64,000 nt of DNA from a virus (IMGVR_UViG_3300020185_000041:1-64000); one strand, 5' to 3'; numbered from the stretch's first letter, positions 44,653 through 53,200 are shown. The notes: generated by a model not told the origin, from the letters alone. Numbers and translations: made by a program.

Positions 44653-45332
44653 TGAGCGATTCAATTGAAGCCGCGGCTAAGCCGTCAAAATATAAAGCCT
44701 ACTGTTTTACCGAACGGAGTAGTTCACTCGCAGGGCCATTCCCGCTAGATGTAACCGCTCTCGCTATCAAGGACAACTCATCAGAGGTTTACTGTATTTC
44801 AGAGGAGAAAGAGATTCTTAAATCTGATCTCTTAGATTTAAACGATCCGGTATTTCAAAAAGTATCAGACCCTATAGATACAACCGCTAATTTTGATCCT
44901 TATACACAGACAGGAATTGTAGCCAATAAAGATGGCTCGTTTTTATACCGTGGAAAATATCTACCCAGTCCATTTACAGATGCAAGCGTAGGGAAGGGCA
45001 CCATATCGGATCCTTTATGGTTTAAAGACTGCTACCTTTCGATCGCAGAAACAAACTGGATGCATTTCGGATCTGAATCAGCGGAGAAAGAGGTTTATCG
45101 AATAGACCTTTCGTTCCATACAAATTCAATCGGACATGCTTGGCTATATATTCAAAACGATTCAGGTAAAGTATCCGGGCAGTACAAAGGACCGATCAAA
45201 GAGATCGTAAAAGTATTTACCAATCTGCGCGGTCGAAGATTTAAACTTAAACTATTTGTAGCAACCCATGAAAATTATCCATGGGCGATGCGCGAAATGG
45301 CAGTTGGTTACAACATAGGAAAATCGTTCTAG
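44652..45332 (+). CDS. conserved tail protein, 226 aa
   Basis: Beta-rich, with a C-terminal half that reads like the end of podoviral tail tube/nozzle proteins: VYRIDLSFHTNSIGHAWLYI, SGQYKGPIKE, FTNLRGRRFKLKLFVATH and PWAMREMAVGY. Coupled to the gene upstream. It may complete the nozzle together with the 1028-residue protein, as if one ancestral protein had been split by the repeat array. Confidence 0.65.
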   Translation: MSDSIEAAAKPSKYKAYCFTERSSSLAGPFPLDVTALAIKDNSSEVYCISEEKEILKSDLLDLNDPVFQKVSDPIDTTANFDPYTQTGIVANKDGSFLYRGKYLPSPFTDASVGKGTISDPLWFKDCYLSIAETNWMHFGSESAEKEVYRIDLSFHTNSIGHAWLYIQNDSGKVSGQYKGPIKEIVKVFTNLRGRRFKLKLFVATHENYPWAMREMAVGYNIGKSF

Positions 45333-45334
45333 CG

Positions 45335-45463
45335 ATGCACAATGTCCAACGCGAGATCTATTGGATTGTCGTGATGGTCATGTTCTTCCTGGAGCGCGAA
45401 GCAATCCTAGACATTATGTTCATGCTCATAAAGCTGGCCATAATTTGGTCAGGCAGCCCATAA
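45335..45463 (+). CDS. small hydrophobic membrane protein, 42 aa
   Basis: ATG 45335 lies two bases after the preceding stop. The product has two hydrophobic segments (YWIVVMVMFFL and ILDIMFMLIKLAIIW) around a charged EREA turn, a compact two-TM hairpin. It is the last gene of the late rightward run and overlaps the 3' end of the integrase by 15 bases. It could be a second holin or antiholin, a call based on topology only. Confidence 0.5.
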   Translation: MHNVQREIYWIVVMVMFFLEREAILDIMFMLIKLAIIWSGSP

Positions 45464-46639
45464 CGCTTTGATCTTATCGTTAGCCATGACATCGGCGTAA
45501 CTATCGTTAGTCGTACTTGCATCTGCATGTCTCAGGAACTTTTGAGATATGTAAATTCCTTCAGTCGTAGCTATATAAGATCCAAACAATTTTCTTAATT
45601 CGTGCAATGGACTGGATCGCTCCCACCCAATTGATCGAAGCTTTTTAATTAAATCGTCAAAGAGTACCCGTCCATAATCCGCTCGGGTATCAATTAATAA
45701 ATCATCGCCCGACGCTTTATTCAAAATCGATTTAGCGATCACCTTGCTGCCAAGAGTAAAACCTTCATGCCCACCTTTCGGCCTGAAATCTCTATCCGCA
45801 GCCACAGTAATGCGAGCCCGATCACCGTCTAAATCAAACCATTCTCTACGACAATGAAATGCTTCGTTTCTACGCAACCCGAAATGTAAGCTCAATCCAA
45901 GCATCGTAAATATGTCGCCCTCTGACTCAGAAAATAGAGTAAATGTTTTTTCAATCAGATCTTCAGCTGGTAGATGGTACTGCTTTTTTAGTTTCTTGTA
46001 GAACTCTTCAGATCTAATCGCTTCAACGAATGCCATATCATAATCTTTGAATATACGAGGCCGGGCAAAGATAGCCTTAACCTGACGCATGAGACTGTTG
46101 ACCGTTCGCTTACGACTTGCGATCTTTGACTCATCCCTAATGCCCGAAAGCGCTTGGTTTTTATATTCTCGGATAAAATCCTCGTCGATTAGAGACAGAT
46201 CAAAACTGTCGTCCGGAACTTTTCCGATGACTTGTTTAATCAACCGAGTAATCGCCTGTCTATATCCGGTCAATGTCGTATCGGTAATTCCTGCGGACAC
46301 TTGATTCATTTCTAAGGCCTCAAGACATTGGCCTAAGGTCGGAGGTTTAGGCTTGGTCAATGCGAATGCTTTTTTATTATACATCTCTTGAACCTCACGG
46401 AATGGGTGAAGGATCAAATGTGCTCGTATTTGATCTGCCAGATCGAGCGCTTTTGATTTGTCCAAACCGAGCGGGAAGTATCTGGATTTTCCAGCTACCT
46501 GGGCTTTATAATTCCACCCTCCGTTTTGGCTGCGTTTATATATTCGAGTGCCGGTTTTAGATTTGGCTCTCAGTGATGTACCTGATTTGTACCTGCGTGG
46601 TGTGTGATTCATATCACTACATTTTGTGTATTCTCTCAT
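45449..46639 (-). CDS. int: tyrosine-recombinase integrase
   Basis: 396 residues. A basic N-terminal arm-binding region (residues 10-60), a core-binding helical domain (about 95-200), and a catalytic domain with LHFGLRRNEAFHC (Arg near 255), HELRKLFG (His346, Arg349), LRHAD (His371) and nucleophile Tyr381. All five landmark positions are present, so the enzyme should be active. It would join attP at 46690-46729 to a host tRNA-Leu gene. It points leftward, against the late genes. ATG 46609 is an alternative start. Confidence 0.92.
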   Translation of the reverse strand: MREYTKCSDMNHTPRRYKSGTSLRAKSKTGTRIYKRSQNGGWNYKAQVAGKSRYFPLGLDKSKALDLADQIRAHLILHPFREVQEMYNKKAFALTKPKPPTLGQCLEALEMNQVSAGITDTTLTGYRQAITRLIKQVIGKVPDDSFDLSLIDEDFIREYKNQALSGIRDESKIASRKRTVNSLMRQVKAIFARPRIFKDYDMAFVEAIRSEEFYKKLKKQYHLPAEDLIEKTFTLFSESEGDIFTMLGLSLHFGLRRNEAFHCRREWFDLDGDRARITVAADRDFRPKGGHEGFTLGSKVIAKSILNKASGDDLLIDTRADYGRVLFDDLIKKLRSIGWERSSPLHELRKLFGSYIATTEGIYISQKFLRHADASTTNDSYADVMANDKIKALWAA

Positions 46640-46689
46640 TTTGTCTAGGGTTTTTGCATAAACACCCTACAACTAGTGCTTTATATCAA

Positions 46690-46729
46690 ATTTTGAATCC
46701 AGCGCGTCTACCAATTCCGCCATCCGGGC
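46690..46729 (-). other. attP: putative attP core: 5' half of a tRNA-Leu gene
   Basis: Read leftward, 40 bases match the 5' half of a bacterial tRNA-Leu(CAA): acceptor GCCCGGA, D-arm GGCGGAATTGGTAGACGC, anticodon stem CTGGA and loop TTCAAAA. The match stops right after the loop, and no 3' half follows. It lies 51 bases upstream of the integrase start. P-SSP7-like cyanophages carry a tRNA-Leu fragment of about 42 bp beside int, a close parallel. The site is clear; the crossover point is inferred. Confidence 0.85.
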
Positions 46730-46750
46730 AAGTTGTTGATATTCAGCAAG

Positions 46751-46779
46751 TTGACAATGGTGTGTTGCAATGTTATACT
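46751..46779 (+). promoter_or_regulatory. consensus sigma-70 promoter
   Basis: TTGACA, 17-base spacer, TATACT. It reads rightward, away from the attachment site, towards the two small genes at 46837 and 47084. Its strength suggests host polymerase use and expression from the prophage. Confidence 0.8.
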
Positions 46780-46836
46780 GTTAAAAATGGCAATATGTAC
46801 CTGATTTGTACCTACTGCAACAAAAATGGAGGGATT

Positions 46837-47115
46837 ATGAAGGATTGGTTAGAAGCTCAAAAGGCTAGTGAAAATGATATGTTAAACGCTGTATCTTTGC
46901 AGGCAAAAGAAATTGCTGAGGAGTTAATTCCACAGGTTCGATTGTGTGCATTAGAGAATGAAATGACTGCCGATATTATTTTTCGGGTGCATTTCGAATT
47001 CGATAAGGCGAGCACTGATATCTGGTCGGAAGGAGTTGTTGAATTCCCCGCCAAACAATCGGTATCTACAGCTTTTAGAATCGATGCCGAAAAAGAAGAA
47101 GCAGAAAAGTCCTGA
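46837..47115 (+). CDS. hypothetical acidic protein beside attP, 92 aa
   Basis: ATG 46837 follows GGAGG by four bases, about 58 bases after the consensus promoter. The protein is acidic and alpha/beta (AKEIAEELIPQVRLCALENEMTADIIFRVHFEFDKAS). It overlaps the HTH gene by 32 bases. Expression from a host-type promoter next to attP suggests a lysogeny-stage role, but no family is recognised. Confidence 0.65.
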   Translation: MKDWLEAQKASENDMLNAVSLQAKEIAEELIPQVRLCALENEMTADIIFRVHFEFDKASTDIWSEGVVEFPAKQSVSTAFRIDAEKEEAEKS

Positions 47116-47395
47116 GCCAAGCAAGGTCCTAGAAAAACTAGGGCTTTCAGCAGATGAAGTTCGGGCGGCGTTTTCTTTAGAGACTCCAGAGTCTCAAAAG
47201 CCTAGGAAAAAAGGATACCTATTCCTGGCGGATCAAAAGAAAATGAAAAAGCGAATGCGGTTCTATTCAAATATGATCTTCGCTCGATTCGAGGCCGGTC
47301 ACAGTCCAACTATCATAGCAGGCATTCTCGGGGTCTCCGAGGAAACCGTGCGTGTCCGCTTGCGTCGTAACGGCTATTTCTCCGTGCCCCGTTAA
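47084..47395 (+). CDS. helix-turn-helix regulator beside attP, 103 aa
   Basis: A basic N-terminus (PKKKKQKS) is followed by a C-terminal helix-turn-helix, SPTIIAGILGVSEETVRVRLRRNG (landmark at residues 74-97). It shares the consensus promoter at 46751 with the gene upstream. Its location next to integrase and attP makes it the leading candidate for a lysogeny or excision regulator. Its last 129 bases run against the 3' end of the leftward nuclease gene, an unusually long convergent overlap. Confidence 0.6.
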   Translation: MPKKKKQKSPEPSKVLEKLGLSADEVRAAFSLETPESQKPRKKGYLFLADQKKMKKRMRFYSNMIFARFEAGHSPTIIAGILGVSEETVRVRLRRNGYFSVPR

Positions 47396-47806
47396 TAAAT
47401 CCCAACGATCGCGAAAGCGTTCGTACTGCCCAACAGAGTTTTCGGCAGTAGGGTAGAGCCACATGCTAACCGACTTAAGCTCGGGGCATGGAACGATGTA
47501 CCAGATGTCAGGATCGACATGAGCTACAACAATATCGATGCGATCGCAATCGATCGCTTTCTTGCTGCTGTTCCCGGTGCCCGCGGTGATTTTATACCGA
47601 GCAGTCTTCCACTTTTTAACAGGTGTCTTAGTTCCTTTAATCTGAACCCGCAGAACTTCGTTTGCGTGATTCATGACAAGCATGTCCTGAGGCAACCCTT
47701 CCTCGATCGGACTAAAAGCGTGAAGCCCGTGCTCAAGACATTTGAGCACGAACCTCTGCTCGAACAAGGTGCCGAGCGCTTTCATTTCGGATTTAGCCAT
47801 TTCCAA
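47267..47806 (-). CDS. PD-(D/E)XK nuclease-like protein, 179 aa
   Basis: GTLFEQRFVLKCLEHGLHAF supplies the N-terminal helix with Glu. GLPQDMLVMNHANEVLRVQIKGT supplies the D...QxK core of the PD-(D/E)XK fold, as in Holliday-junction resolvase- and group I intron endonuclease-type enzymes. The lysine-rich KTPVKKWKTARYKI follows. It is the last gene of the leftward replication operon and overlaps the end of the primase-helicase gene. It may resolve branched DNA or help restrict host DNA. Confidence 0.65.
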   Translation of the reverse strand: MEMAKSEMKALGTLFEQRFVLKCLEHGLHAFSPIEEGLPQDMLVMNHANEVLRVQIKGTKTPVKKWKTARYKITAGTGNSSKKAIDCDRIDIVVAHVDPDIWYIVPCPELKSVSMWLYPTAENSVGQYERFRDRWDLLTGHGEIAVTTQADTHGFLGDPENACYDSWTVTGLESSEDHI

Positions 47807-49889
47807 AAATCTTCCAGCCGTATTGAACTTGATCGCTACGACCTACCCAATCAAAGCCTTTTGATGTCATGTGACTCAACCCCCAGCCTAGCTTCTTCGG
47901 GTTGAGCTCCTTGAGAAGTACTCGATTATTTTCATTAGCCGATAGAACAACCATCAACTCGGAACAAGTACCTTCCCAGGCATCGTCCCCGAGCGTTGCT
48001 CTGAACATAGCCAGAATCTCGATGATGTGGCTGTAGCGACTATCGGCCTTCGCAATCGCTTCAAGGCCCGGATTGATGTATGCTTGGACTCCAAACCGTA
48101 CGTCAAAGCGCTCTTGTGGAATCTCGTAGTCCAAAAGCCAACGGGCAAAGGCCGGAAGCTCTTTGGATATGACATCCTTAATACCGGGAAAGAAATCATA
48201 CCCGTCACGGCATTTGAAGACCATGAGTTTGTCCTTAATGCTCATGTCCAAATCAGGGAGAAGGCGCATCGATACCGGGTCATCATTCAGTGTGCAGCTA
48301 ATCCGTCCGCGCCAAAATACACGACCCGACTTCTTGAACTTACCATTGATCAGAAAGGTGTCATTCGCGATGTGCTCCTTGAGCTTTGCTGTAAAAGCTG
48401 TGTGCATCGCATTACTCGCGCTCGGAGCCTCGTCGTCAACGAGCCAAGCACCATACTCAAACAAATGCTCAGTCCATTCTGATTTACCGGTTAAATAATC
48501 TGATGCCTTGATCCCGCCACCAAATAACTTTCCAAGAACCTGCGTATTGAAAAATGTTTTTCCGCAGTTCGGAGGACCAACAAGGAAGTGTGCATGCCCA
48601 CGCTTAGGCTTTCCAGCGTGAGCGTTCGAATAAGAATAGGCTAACCAATCCAATTCATGATTAATCTGCTCCTCACCTAGCATGTAATTCATCCACTTCC
48701 AGATCTCGGGGAAATCCTTTTCGGGAGTAACCTCAAAATCGGTTGGGGTAATAGGTTGTACCCTTGCCGTGTTGAAATACCTACGGTTTTCATGAGTTAC
48801 AATCGGGCTCTTAATAAAACAAAAAGGAAGACCCGCCTCTACTCGTTTGCCAGTAATGATTGAGTGCAATGCTCGCTTGCTCTCGGATACATTCTCGCTC
48901 CGTCCAGGTCGTGAGCTAAGATCGTTTCGACATTGGAGGTCTAGAAGACATTCTTCCTTATTATTTACAAAGAATCCACCAGACCCGTCCTGAACATAAT
49001 AGTTTTTTCCATCGAACCAATAGCCATCAATCGCTTTACCAATCCGTCCAACTTCAAACTGACGGACAAATGCAGGGCTCAGAACCTCGCTCCATGTATA
49101 GAAACCTTTCGCCATGTTGAACACTTGCATGCCTGTATCGCGCACGATCGCAGAATTAGTAGTCTTGTGCTGTCCGCCCGGATCCCAAAAGGTGGGTCCG
49201 CGAGAGCCTTCCACAAATTCTCCAGGCCATTGATGATCAGGCCAAGCCCGCTCGACCTCTTCGAATACGGTGTTCAATGGAATCTCAGGACCTTGTCCAC
49301 GAAAGTCAGCGGATTTAGATGTTTCATACTGCCAGAAATGTAGCATGTCTGCACTGATCCGTGACTTCGGACTGACAGGTCTCCAATCTCCACCATGCAG
49401 AAGATAATGCTGCTTCTCAAAGTTTCCTAGATCAAAGCCCCGAGCAATCGCGTCCCGTCCCTCAAGCTTCAGTTCTTTGGCCAAACGCTTCAGGAATCGT
49501 GTATTGCTCTGAGATCCATGCATGAACAAGGGGGACTCGAAAAACCAAACCGCATGAATTCCACCCGAATAGCTTCGGCTGATATAATTGACTGGATATT
49601 CATGATCGATCAATCGACGGACAATCTCTTCAAACTGTTCATCCGTAAATCTAGCATCCCAATCGGCTGATACCCCGTGCAAAAATCTGACCGGGTTATT
49701 GCTCGATACTCGCTGGTTAGGGTCAATCCCTTCACAGGTACTATAAGCTAGATACCTTGTGCTCGGCCTGGCCGCCCATTGTTTATATTCGTTGCTATCC
49801 CTAAATTCTGGGAGCTCAAAATCAACCTCCCATGGTTTGCGCTTTGATACTTGGCTAGCGCTTAAATTAGGTATTGTAAATAAGTCCAT
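47793..49889 (-). CDS. primase-helicase (AEP-like primase plus SF3/D5-like helicase)
   Basis: 698 residues. The N-terminal part holds GVSADWDAR (D76, D78), the metal-binding D-x-D of archaeo-eukaryotic-type primases, and SRSYSGGIHAVW further on. The C-terminal ATPase has Walker A VGPPNCGKT near residue 440, Walker B WLVDDEAP, and a sensor-like ISCTLNDDP, matching D5/SF3-type phage helicases. It would unwind the fork and lay primers for PolA. It overlaps the kinase upstream and the nuclease downstream, fitting a polycistronic replication transcript. Confidence 0.8.
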   Translation of the reverse strand: MDLFTIPNLSASQVSKRKPWEVDFELPEFRDSNEYKQWAARPSTRYLAYSTCEGIDPNQRVSSNNPVRFLHGVSADWDARFTDEQFEEIVRRLIDHEYPVNYISRSYSGGIHAVWFFESPLFMHGSQSNTRFLKRLAKELKLEGRDAIARGFDLGNFEKQHYLLHGGDWRPVSPKSRISADMLHFWQYETSKSADFRGQGPEIPLNTVFEEVERAWPDHQWPGEFVEGSRGPTFWDPGGQHKTTNSAIVRDTGMQVFNMAKGFYTWSEVLSPAFVRQFEVGRIGKAIDGYWFDGKNYYVQDGSGGFFVNNKEECLLDLQCRNDLSSRPGRSENVSESKRALHSIITGKRVEAGLPFCFIKSPIVTHENRRYFNTARVQPITPTDFEVTPEKDFPEIWKWMNYMLGEEQINHELDWLAYSYSNAHAGKPKRGHAHFLVGPPNCGKTFFNTQVLGKLFGGGIKASDYLTGKSEWTEHLFEYGAWLVDDEAPSASNAMHTAFTAKLKEHIANDTFLINGKFKKSGRVFWRGRISCTLNDDPVSMRLLPDLDMSIKDKLMVFKCRDGYDFFPGIKDVISKELPAFARWLLDYEIPQERFDVRFGVQAYINPGLEAIAKADSRYSHIIEILAMFRATLGDDAWEGTCSELMVVLSANENNRVLLKELNPKKLGWGLSHMTSKGFDWVGRSDQVQYGWKIFGNG

Positions 49890-50415
49890 ATGTTTCCACC
49901 TCTTCGATTTTGCTGTCTACTTCCAATTCTAGATCGGTCTCGTAGCAGCTTAAGTTATTAATTGTTCCGTGTATAAAATTCTCAGACACTCCCGCCTCGG
50001 ATATGTGAGTATCATTGTTCTCGTCTAGTTTAGTCCGCCTGACTTCAAGAATTGTACCGCCGATCTCTCGTATGAACTCAGCCTCATTATCGAAGCGTAC
50101 ATCATCGATCACCGTTTTTACATGCGGGTTTATCCGTCTTCTCATCGCGGTAATCCACACATCCTGAGCAATCATATTCCTCGCAAATTCAGTACCTAGA
50201 AGTTGCATGATTTCGCGTGGGCTCTTCCCATACTCATCAAGCTTGATTTCTTTTAATACCGGATCATTAAGCTCAGAATCACGAAGACCCATAGCTCGAA
50301 GCATGTCTTTAATAGGACTTGCAAAGCTAAGAACTTCGTATCCGTATTTGCGTTCAAGTATTCGTGCGACAGAACTTTTTCCGCACCCTTTTCCACCAGC
50401 TAACCCTATAATCAT
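49867..50415 (-). CDS. deoxynucleoside monophosphate kinase
   Basis: 182 residues. P-loop GLAGGKGCGKSS at 4-15, the dNMP-kinase layout EVLSFASPIKDML, then RMxQLLGTE-like REIMQLLGTEFARN, and VIDDVRFDNEAEFI, as in T4 gp1-type enzymes that phosphorylate dNMPs for phage DNA synthesis. ATG 50415 is chosen because AAAGGAGT lies 8 bases upstream and it overlaps the PolA stop (ATGA). A 19-codon upstream extension is not needed. Confidence 0.82.
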   Translation of the reverse strand: MIIGLAGGKGCGKSSVARILERKYGYEVLSFASPIKDMLRAMGLRDSELNDPVLKEIKLDEYGKSPREIMQLLGTEFARNMIAQDVWITAMRRRINPHVKTVIDDVRFDNEAEFIREIGGTILEVRRTKLDENNDTHISEAGVSENFIHGTINNLSCYETDLELEVDSKIEEVETYGLIYNT

Positions 50416-52313
50416 TTCGTGTACTCCTTTGAGATGATCGCATCGCTGCTGAGTGGTACATCTTTCATCCACTCCGGCCCGGTCATCATGATTTTTTGAA
50501 TTTCGTTTTTTATCTCCTCAGCGTTCTCCTCTTCTACCTCAACGACGACTTCATCATGAACATGCAAAACAACGTCATACCCACCATCGTAGAGATTTTT
50601 TAGAATGAACCCGAAGCAGTCCCTCGCAAGCGCTTGGACAGAATTTTGAAACAAGTTAGCACCGTACATTTTTGTCCGTCTGATGCTTCCCTTCTGAGTT
50701 GCACAGGTAACTCCGTCCGGTTCATGACGACAGCGGAAATAATTTAATGTCCGTCCGCTCGGGATTTCTATTTTAAAATCATCACCTTCATTAGCAGAGG
50801 TCTTCAGACGCTTATCTAAATTCTTCCAAGAGGATGTAATCTTTGGGTTTTTGTCCCGGAAATCTTGAACCTGAATGTATGCATTAACCCATTGGCGACG
50901 CTCGTCTGCACTTAAGTTAGAATAGGCCGAGAACTTACCCGGCTGATACTTCTTGGCAAATTCCTGGAATCTTAATTCGTCCTGACGGCTGAAGCTGGAA
51001 TCTAGAATCTGGGTCTGTCCATATGCCTTAACTGTCTCGGCAAATTTAAACCATCCACTCCCGTATCCAAGTTGAAGAACACGAACCTTAGCCAAAAGAT
51101 AGAGCTCGGGATCTTCATCCTTTAATTTTCCACCAGTCCATCCCATTGTCTGACGAGCGTGCGCTTCATACGGGCTCATGCCTTTGGACACGAGCTCAAG
51201 GAAATCATCATCGCCAGCGAGGAATGCAGTCAATCTCGGCTCGATTTGAGATAAATCAGATATGACTAAGGTCTTTCCTTTGGCCGGGGATACGACATTA
51301 CGAATGTTAACTCCGTATTTAGTATCCCGTGGCATATTCTGTACATTGAAGCCGGCGTCACCTGACCATCTTCCGGTAGCATCTGCTCCGAAATATTTCA
51401 GATTGTAACTCATGCGACCTTCGTCAGTTAATCTATCCTTAACAGATTTGGTCCTCTGCAAGTGCATGTTTATGCGATTATAATTTTGCATGGCGGATAC
51501 AAAGGTGAGCTTGTCTCCATGCTCTTTGATCCAATCGGCTAGCTCTTCGCTGTCCTTGGCGAGGCTCTTAGGAGGTTCTACACCAGCCTTGCGGCACTCA
51601 ATTGCCATAGCTTTCTTAGAATAGACAACATACTCCTTCTTGGTATCCGGATCGATCTCTCCATACCATGGAAGACTGGTCTTAGCCTCGAATAAATGTC
51701 CTTCTAATTTATCTACTCCGTCTTCTACCTTTCGTAGATCAACAGGCAATCCGCGATAAGCCATTGTCCGTGTTTGATGGGACAACAGTCTTTCGGTCTC
51801 AGGCCAAAGGGGCCAAAGCTTTTCCCAGATTTGATATGTGTATTTCGCATCGTCCAGGGCGTACTGAAGGACAGCTTTGCTTTCATCCATGGCAATCATG
51901 TCATCCCATGTCTTACCCTTCATGTTATTGCGGACCTCTTTGTCCATGGATACGCCAAGGATTTCCTTAGCCGAGCCCTTTAGGTTTCTTTGATATTGAA
52001 AATATACGCACATATCTGCCGTGCAGACCCATGAAACATCAATGTCGGGTATGATCCCGAGCTCCTGGCAACGCTCAAAACAGCGCTGATCGAATGATGC
52101 GTTGTGTGCGATAAAAGTATAGCCTTCGAATTTCTTCCAATCCTTAAATTCATCGGTTCGCCCGACATAACTATGTTCGGGGCTCCATATTGAAACTAGA
52201 TAGGCATCGAATTCTGGGTGATGCACGTACTGGTAGGTGCTACTACCTTGGATGCTATAGTCCTTCGAATAAAAGGTTTCAAAGTCTAATGCTGCAAATT
52301 TTTGTTTACTCAT
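50412..52313 (-). CDS. polA: DNA polymerase I, family A, with 3'-5' exonuclease
   Basis: 633 residues. The exonuclease has ALDFETF (D10, E12), FIAHNASFDQ and YALDDAKYTYQIW. The polymerase has motif A SDLSQIEPRLTAFLAG, the O-helix KVRVLQLGYGSG and motif C HVHDEVVVEVE. At the position equal to E. coli Phe762 the residue is Leu. In viral PolA surveys Leu762 goes with temperate or slow-replicating phages, which agrees with the integrase here. No 5'-3' exonuclease domain. The leader carries a hairpin and a CCACACACCA motif. Confidence 0.93.
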   Translation of the reverse strand: MSKQKFAALDFETFYSKDYSIQGSSTYQYVHHPEFDAYLVSIWSPEHSYVGRTDEFKDWKKFEGYTFIAHNASFDQRCFERCQELGIIPDIDVSWVCTADMCVYFQYQRNLKGSAKEILGVSMDKEVRNNMKGKTWDDMIAMDESKAVLQYALDDAKYTYQIWEKLWPLWPETERLLSHQTRTMAYRGLPVDLRKVEDGVDKLEGHLFEAKTSLPWYGEIDPDTKKEYVVYSKKAMAIECRKAGVEPPKSLAKDSEELADWIKEHGDKLTFVSAMQNYNRINMHLQRTKSVKDRLTDEGRMSYNLKYFGADATGRWSGDAGFNVQNMPRDTKYGVNIRNVVSPAKGKTLVISDLSQIEPRLTAFLAGDDDFLELVSKGMSPYEAHARQTMGWTGGKLKDEDPELYLLAKVRVLQLGYGSGWFKFAETVKAYGQTQILDSSFSRQDELRFQEFAKKYQPGKFSAYSNLSADERRQWVNAYIQVQDFRDKNPKITSSWKNLDKRLKTSANEGDDFKIEIPSGRTLNYFRCRHEPDGVTCATQKGSIRRTKMYGANLFQNSVQALARDCFGFILKNLYDGGYDVVLHVHDEVVVEVEEENAEEIKNEIQKIMMTGPEWMKDVPLSSDAIISKEYTK

Positions 52314-52382
52314 TTGTGGTGTGATTTGGTGTGTGGTTAAAAGCTCCGCGGTGTGGGAGGGCAGGGGATTGCCCCGCCCTCC
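52314..52382 (-). promoter_or_regulatory. polA leader: strong hairpin plus CCACACACCA motif
   Basis: Read leftward, GGAGGGCGGGG pairs with CCCC-T-GCCCTCC around a GCAAT-type loop (52353-52382). About 16-19 bases later comes AACCACACACCA (52328-52340), then ATG at 52313. There is no Shine-Dalgarno site. The hairpin lacks a U-tract, so it is unlikely to be a plain terminator. Confidence 0.65.
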
Positions 52383-52419
52383 GTATTCTCACACCACATG
52401 AGATTAGCTGTCCTATGAA

Positions 52420-53136
52420 TCAGCTAAAATCCTTGAGCCATTCGACGAACTTTTTGTCGTGTCTAGATCCCTTGCGAAGCTTAGGAGCATGGACGACATT
52501 GTTCCCGGCTTTTACCTTTTGAGTAGTAAGCTGGAACGATCCGACATTGATGCCGTCACGATAATACATTTTCGCAGCCGTAAAGATAGGTACCGCAGCA
52601 TGCTTATATGCAGTTCCTTTAATTCTCCAGATTGCGAAGGCATAATTATTCCCGTCGAATTCGAATGGAAAGTTAGTTGGATCCTCGCCCTTAATGCAGA
52701 CAAGTGCATCAGCGATTGGTTTCCAGCTCGCCGGTGTGCCATCCGCCCAGACGAAGGTAGCTTCCGGATCTGCTTCGAGTACCTCAGCCTTGCTGTTAAA
52801 GATCCGTGGAATCTCGCCGGAATCCCATTCGATATTCTCTTCGAACATCTTACCGATCCGGCAGACAGTAATCTCTACATCGCTCGTTCCATCACTAATA
52901 TCGAACTCGCCATCGAGAACGATGGTTCCTTTCTTGAATGTCTCAGACAGCGCGCCAACACCCTGAGCAATTTGCAGCTTAGGAAAGCTGATATCGCTAG
53001 CATCGAAGTCACCCACCAATCCCGCGCCGGGCTGAATCGTCAATGATGCAGTAGGACTGCCCTCAATGATGTCACCGCTCGCGTTTGTTAATGCAGTCTC
53101 TTCGGACTGCTTTTCTGATAATGCTGTTTTAGCCAT
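52420..53136 (-). CDS. putative ssDNA-binding or replication accessory protein, 238 aa
   Basis: A 25-residue acidic, disordered N-terminus, then a beta-rich domain with DISFPKLQIAQGVGALSETFKKGTIVL and VEITVCRIGKMFEENIEW, and a second beta segment with FEFDGNNYAFAIWRIKGTAYKHAAVPI. The layout and the place between PolA and a Cas4-like nuclease suggest an OB-like ssDNA-binding protein, but no named family is certain. A good Shine-Dalgarno site (AAAAGGAG) lies before ATG, unlike most early genes. Confidence 0.6.
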   Translation of the reverse strand: MAKTALSEKQSEETALTNASGDIIEGSPTASLTIQPGAGLVGDFDASDISFPKLQIAQGVGALSETFKKGTIVLDGEFDISDGTSDVEITVCRIGKMFEENIEWDSGEIPRIFNSKAEVLEADPEATFVWADGTPASWKPIADALVCIKGEDPTNFPFEFDGNNYAFAIWRIKGTAYKHAAVPIFTAAKMYYRDGINVGSFQLTTQKVKAGNNVVHAPKLRKGSRHDKKFVEWLKDFS

Positions 53137-53200
53137 TTTATATCTCCTTTTATTATTTGTTATTGTATTGTATGTGAAATGTTATACACGGAATTCAAAA

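Noticed and set aside
46690-46729. A functional phage tRNA-Leu gene
   Set aside because: The match stops at the anticodon loop and no 3' half follows; its position beside int shows it is an attachment site.
46573-46836. Upstream extension of the rightward gene beside attP
   Set aside because: It would run through the attP and the consensus promoter; ATG 46837 has a Shine-Dalgarno site and lies after the promoter.
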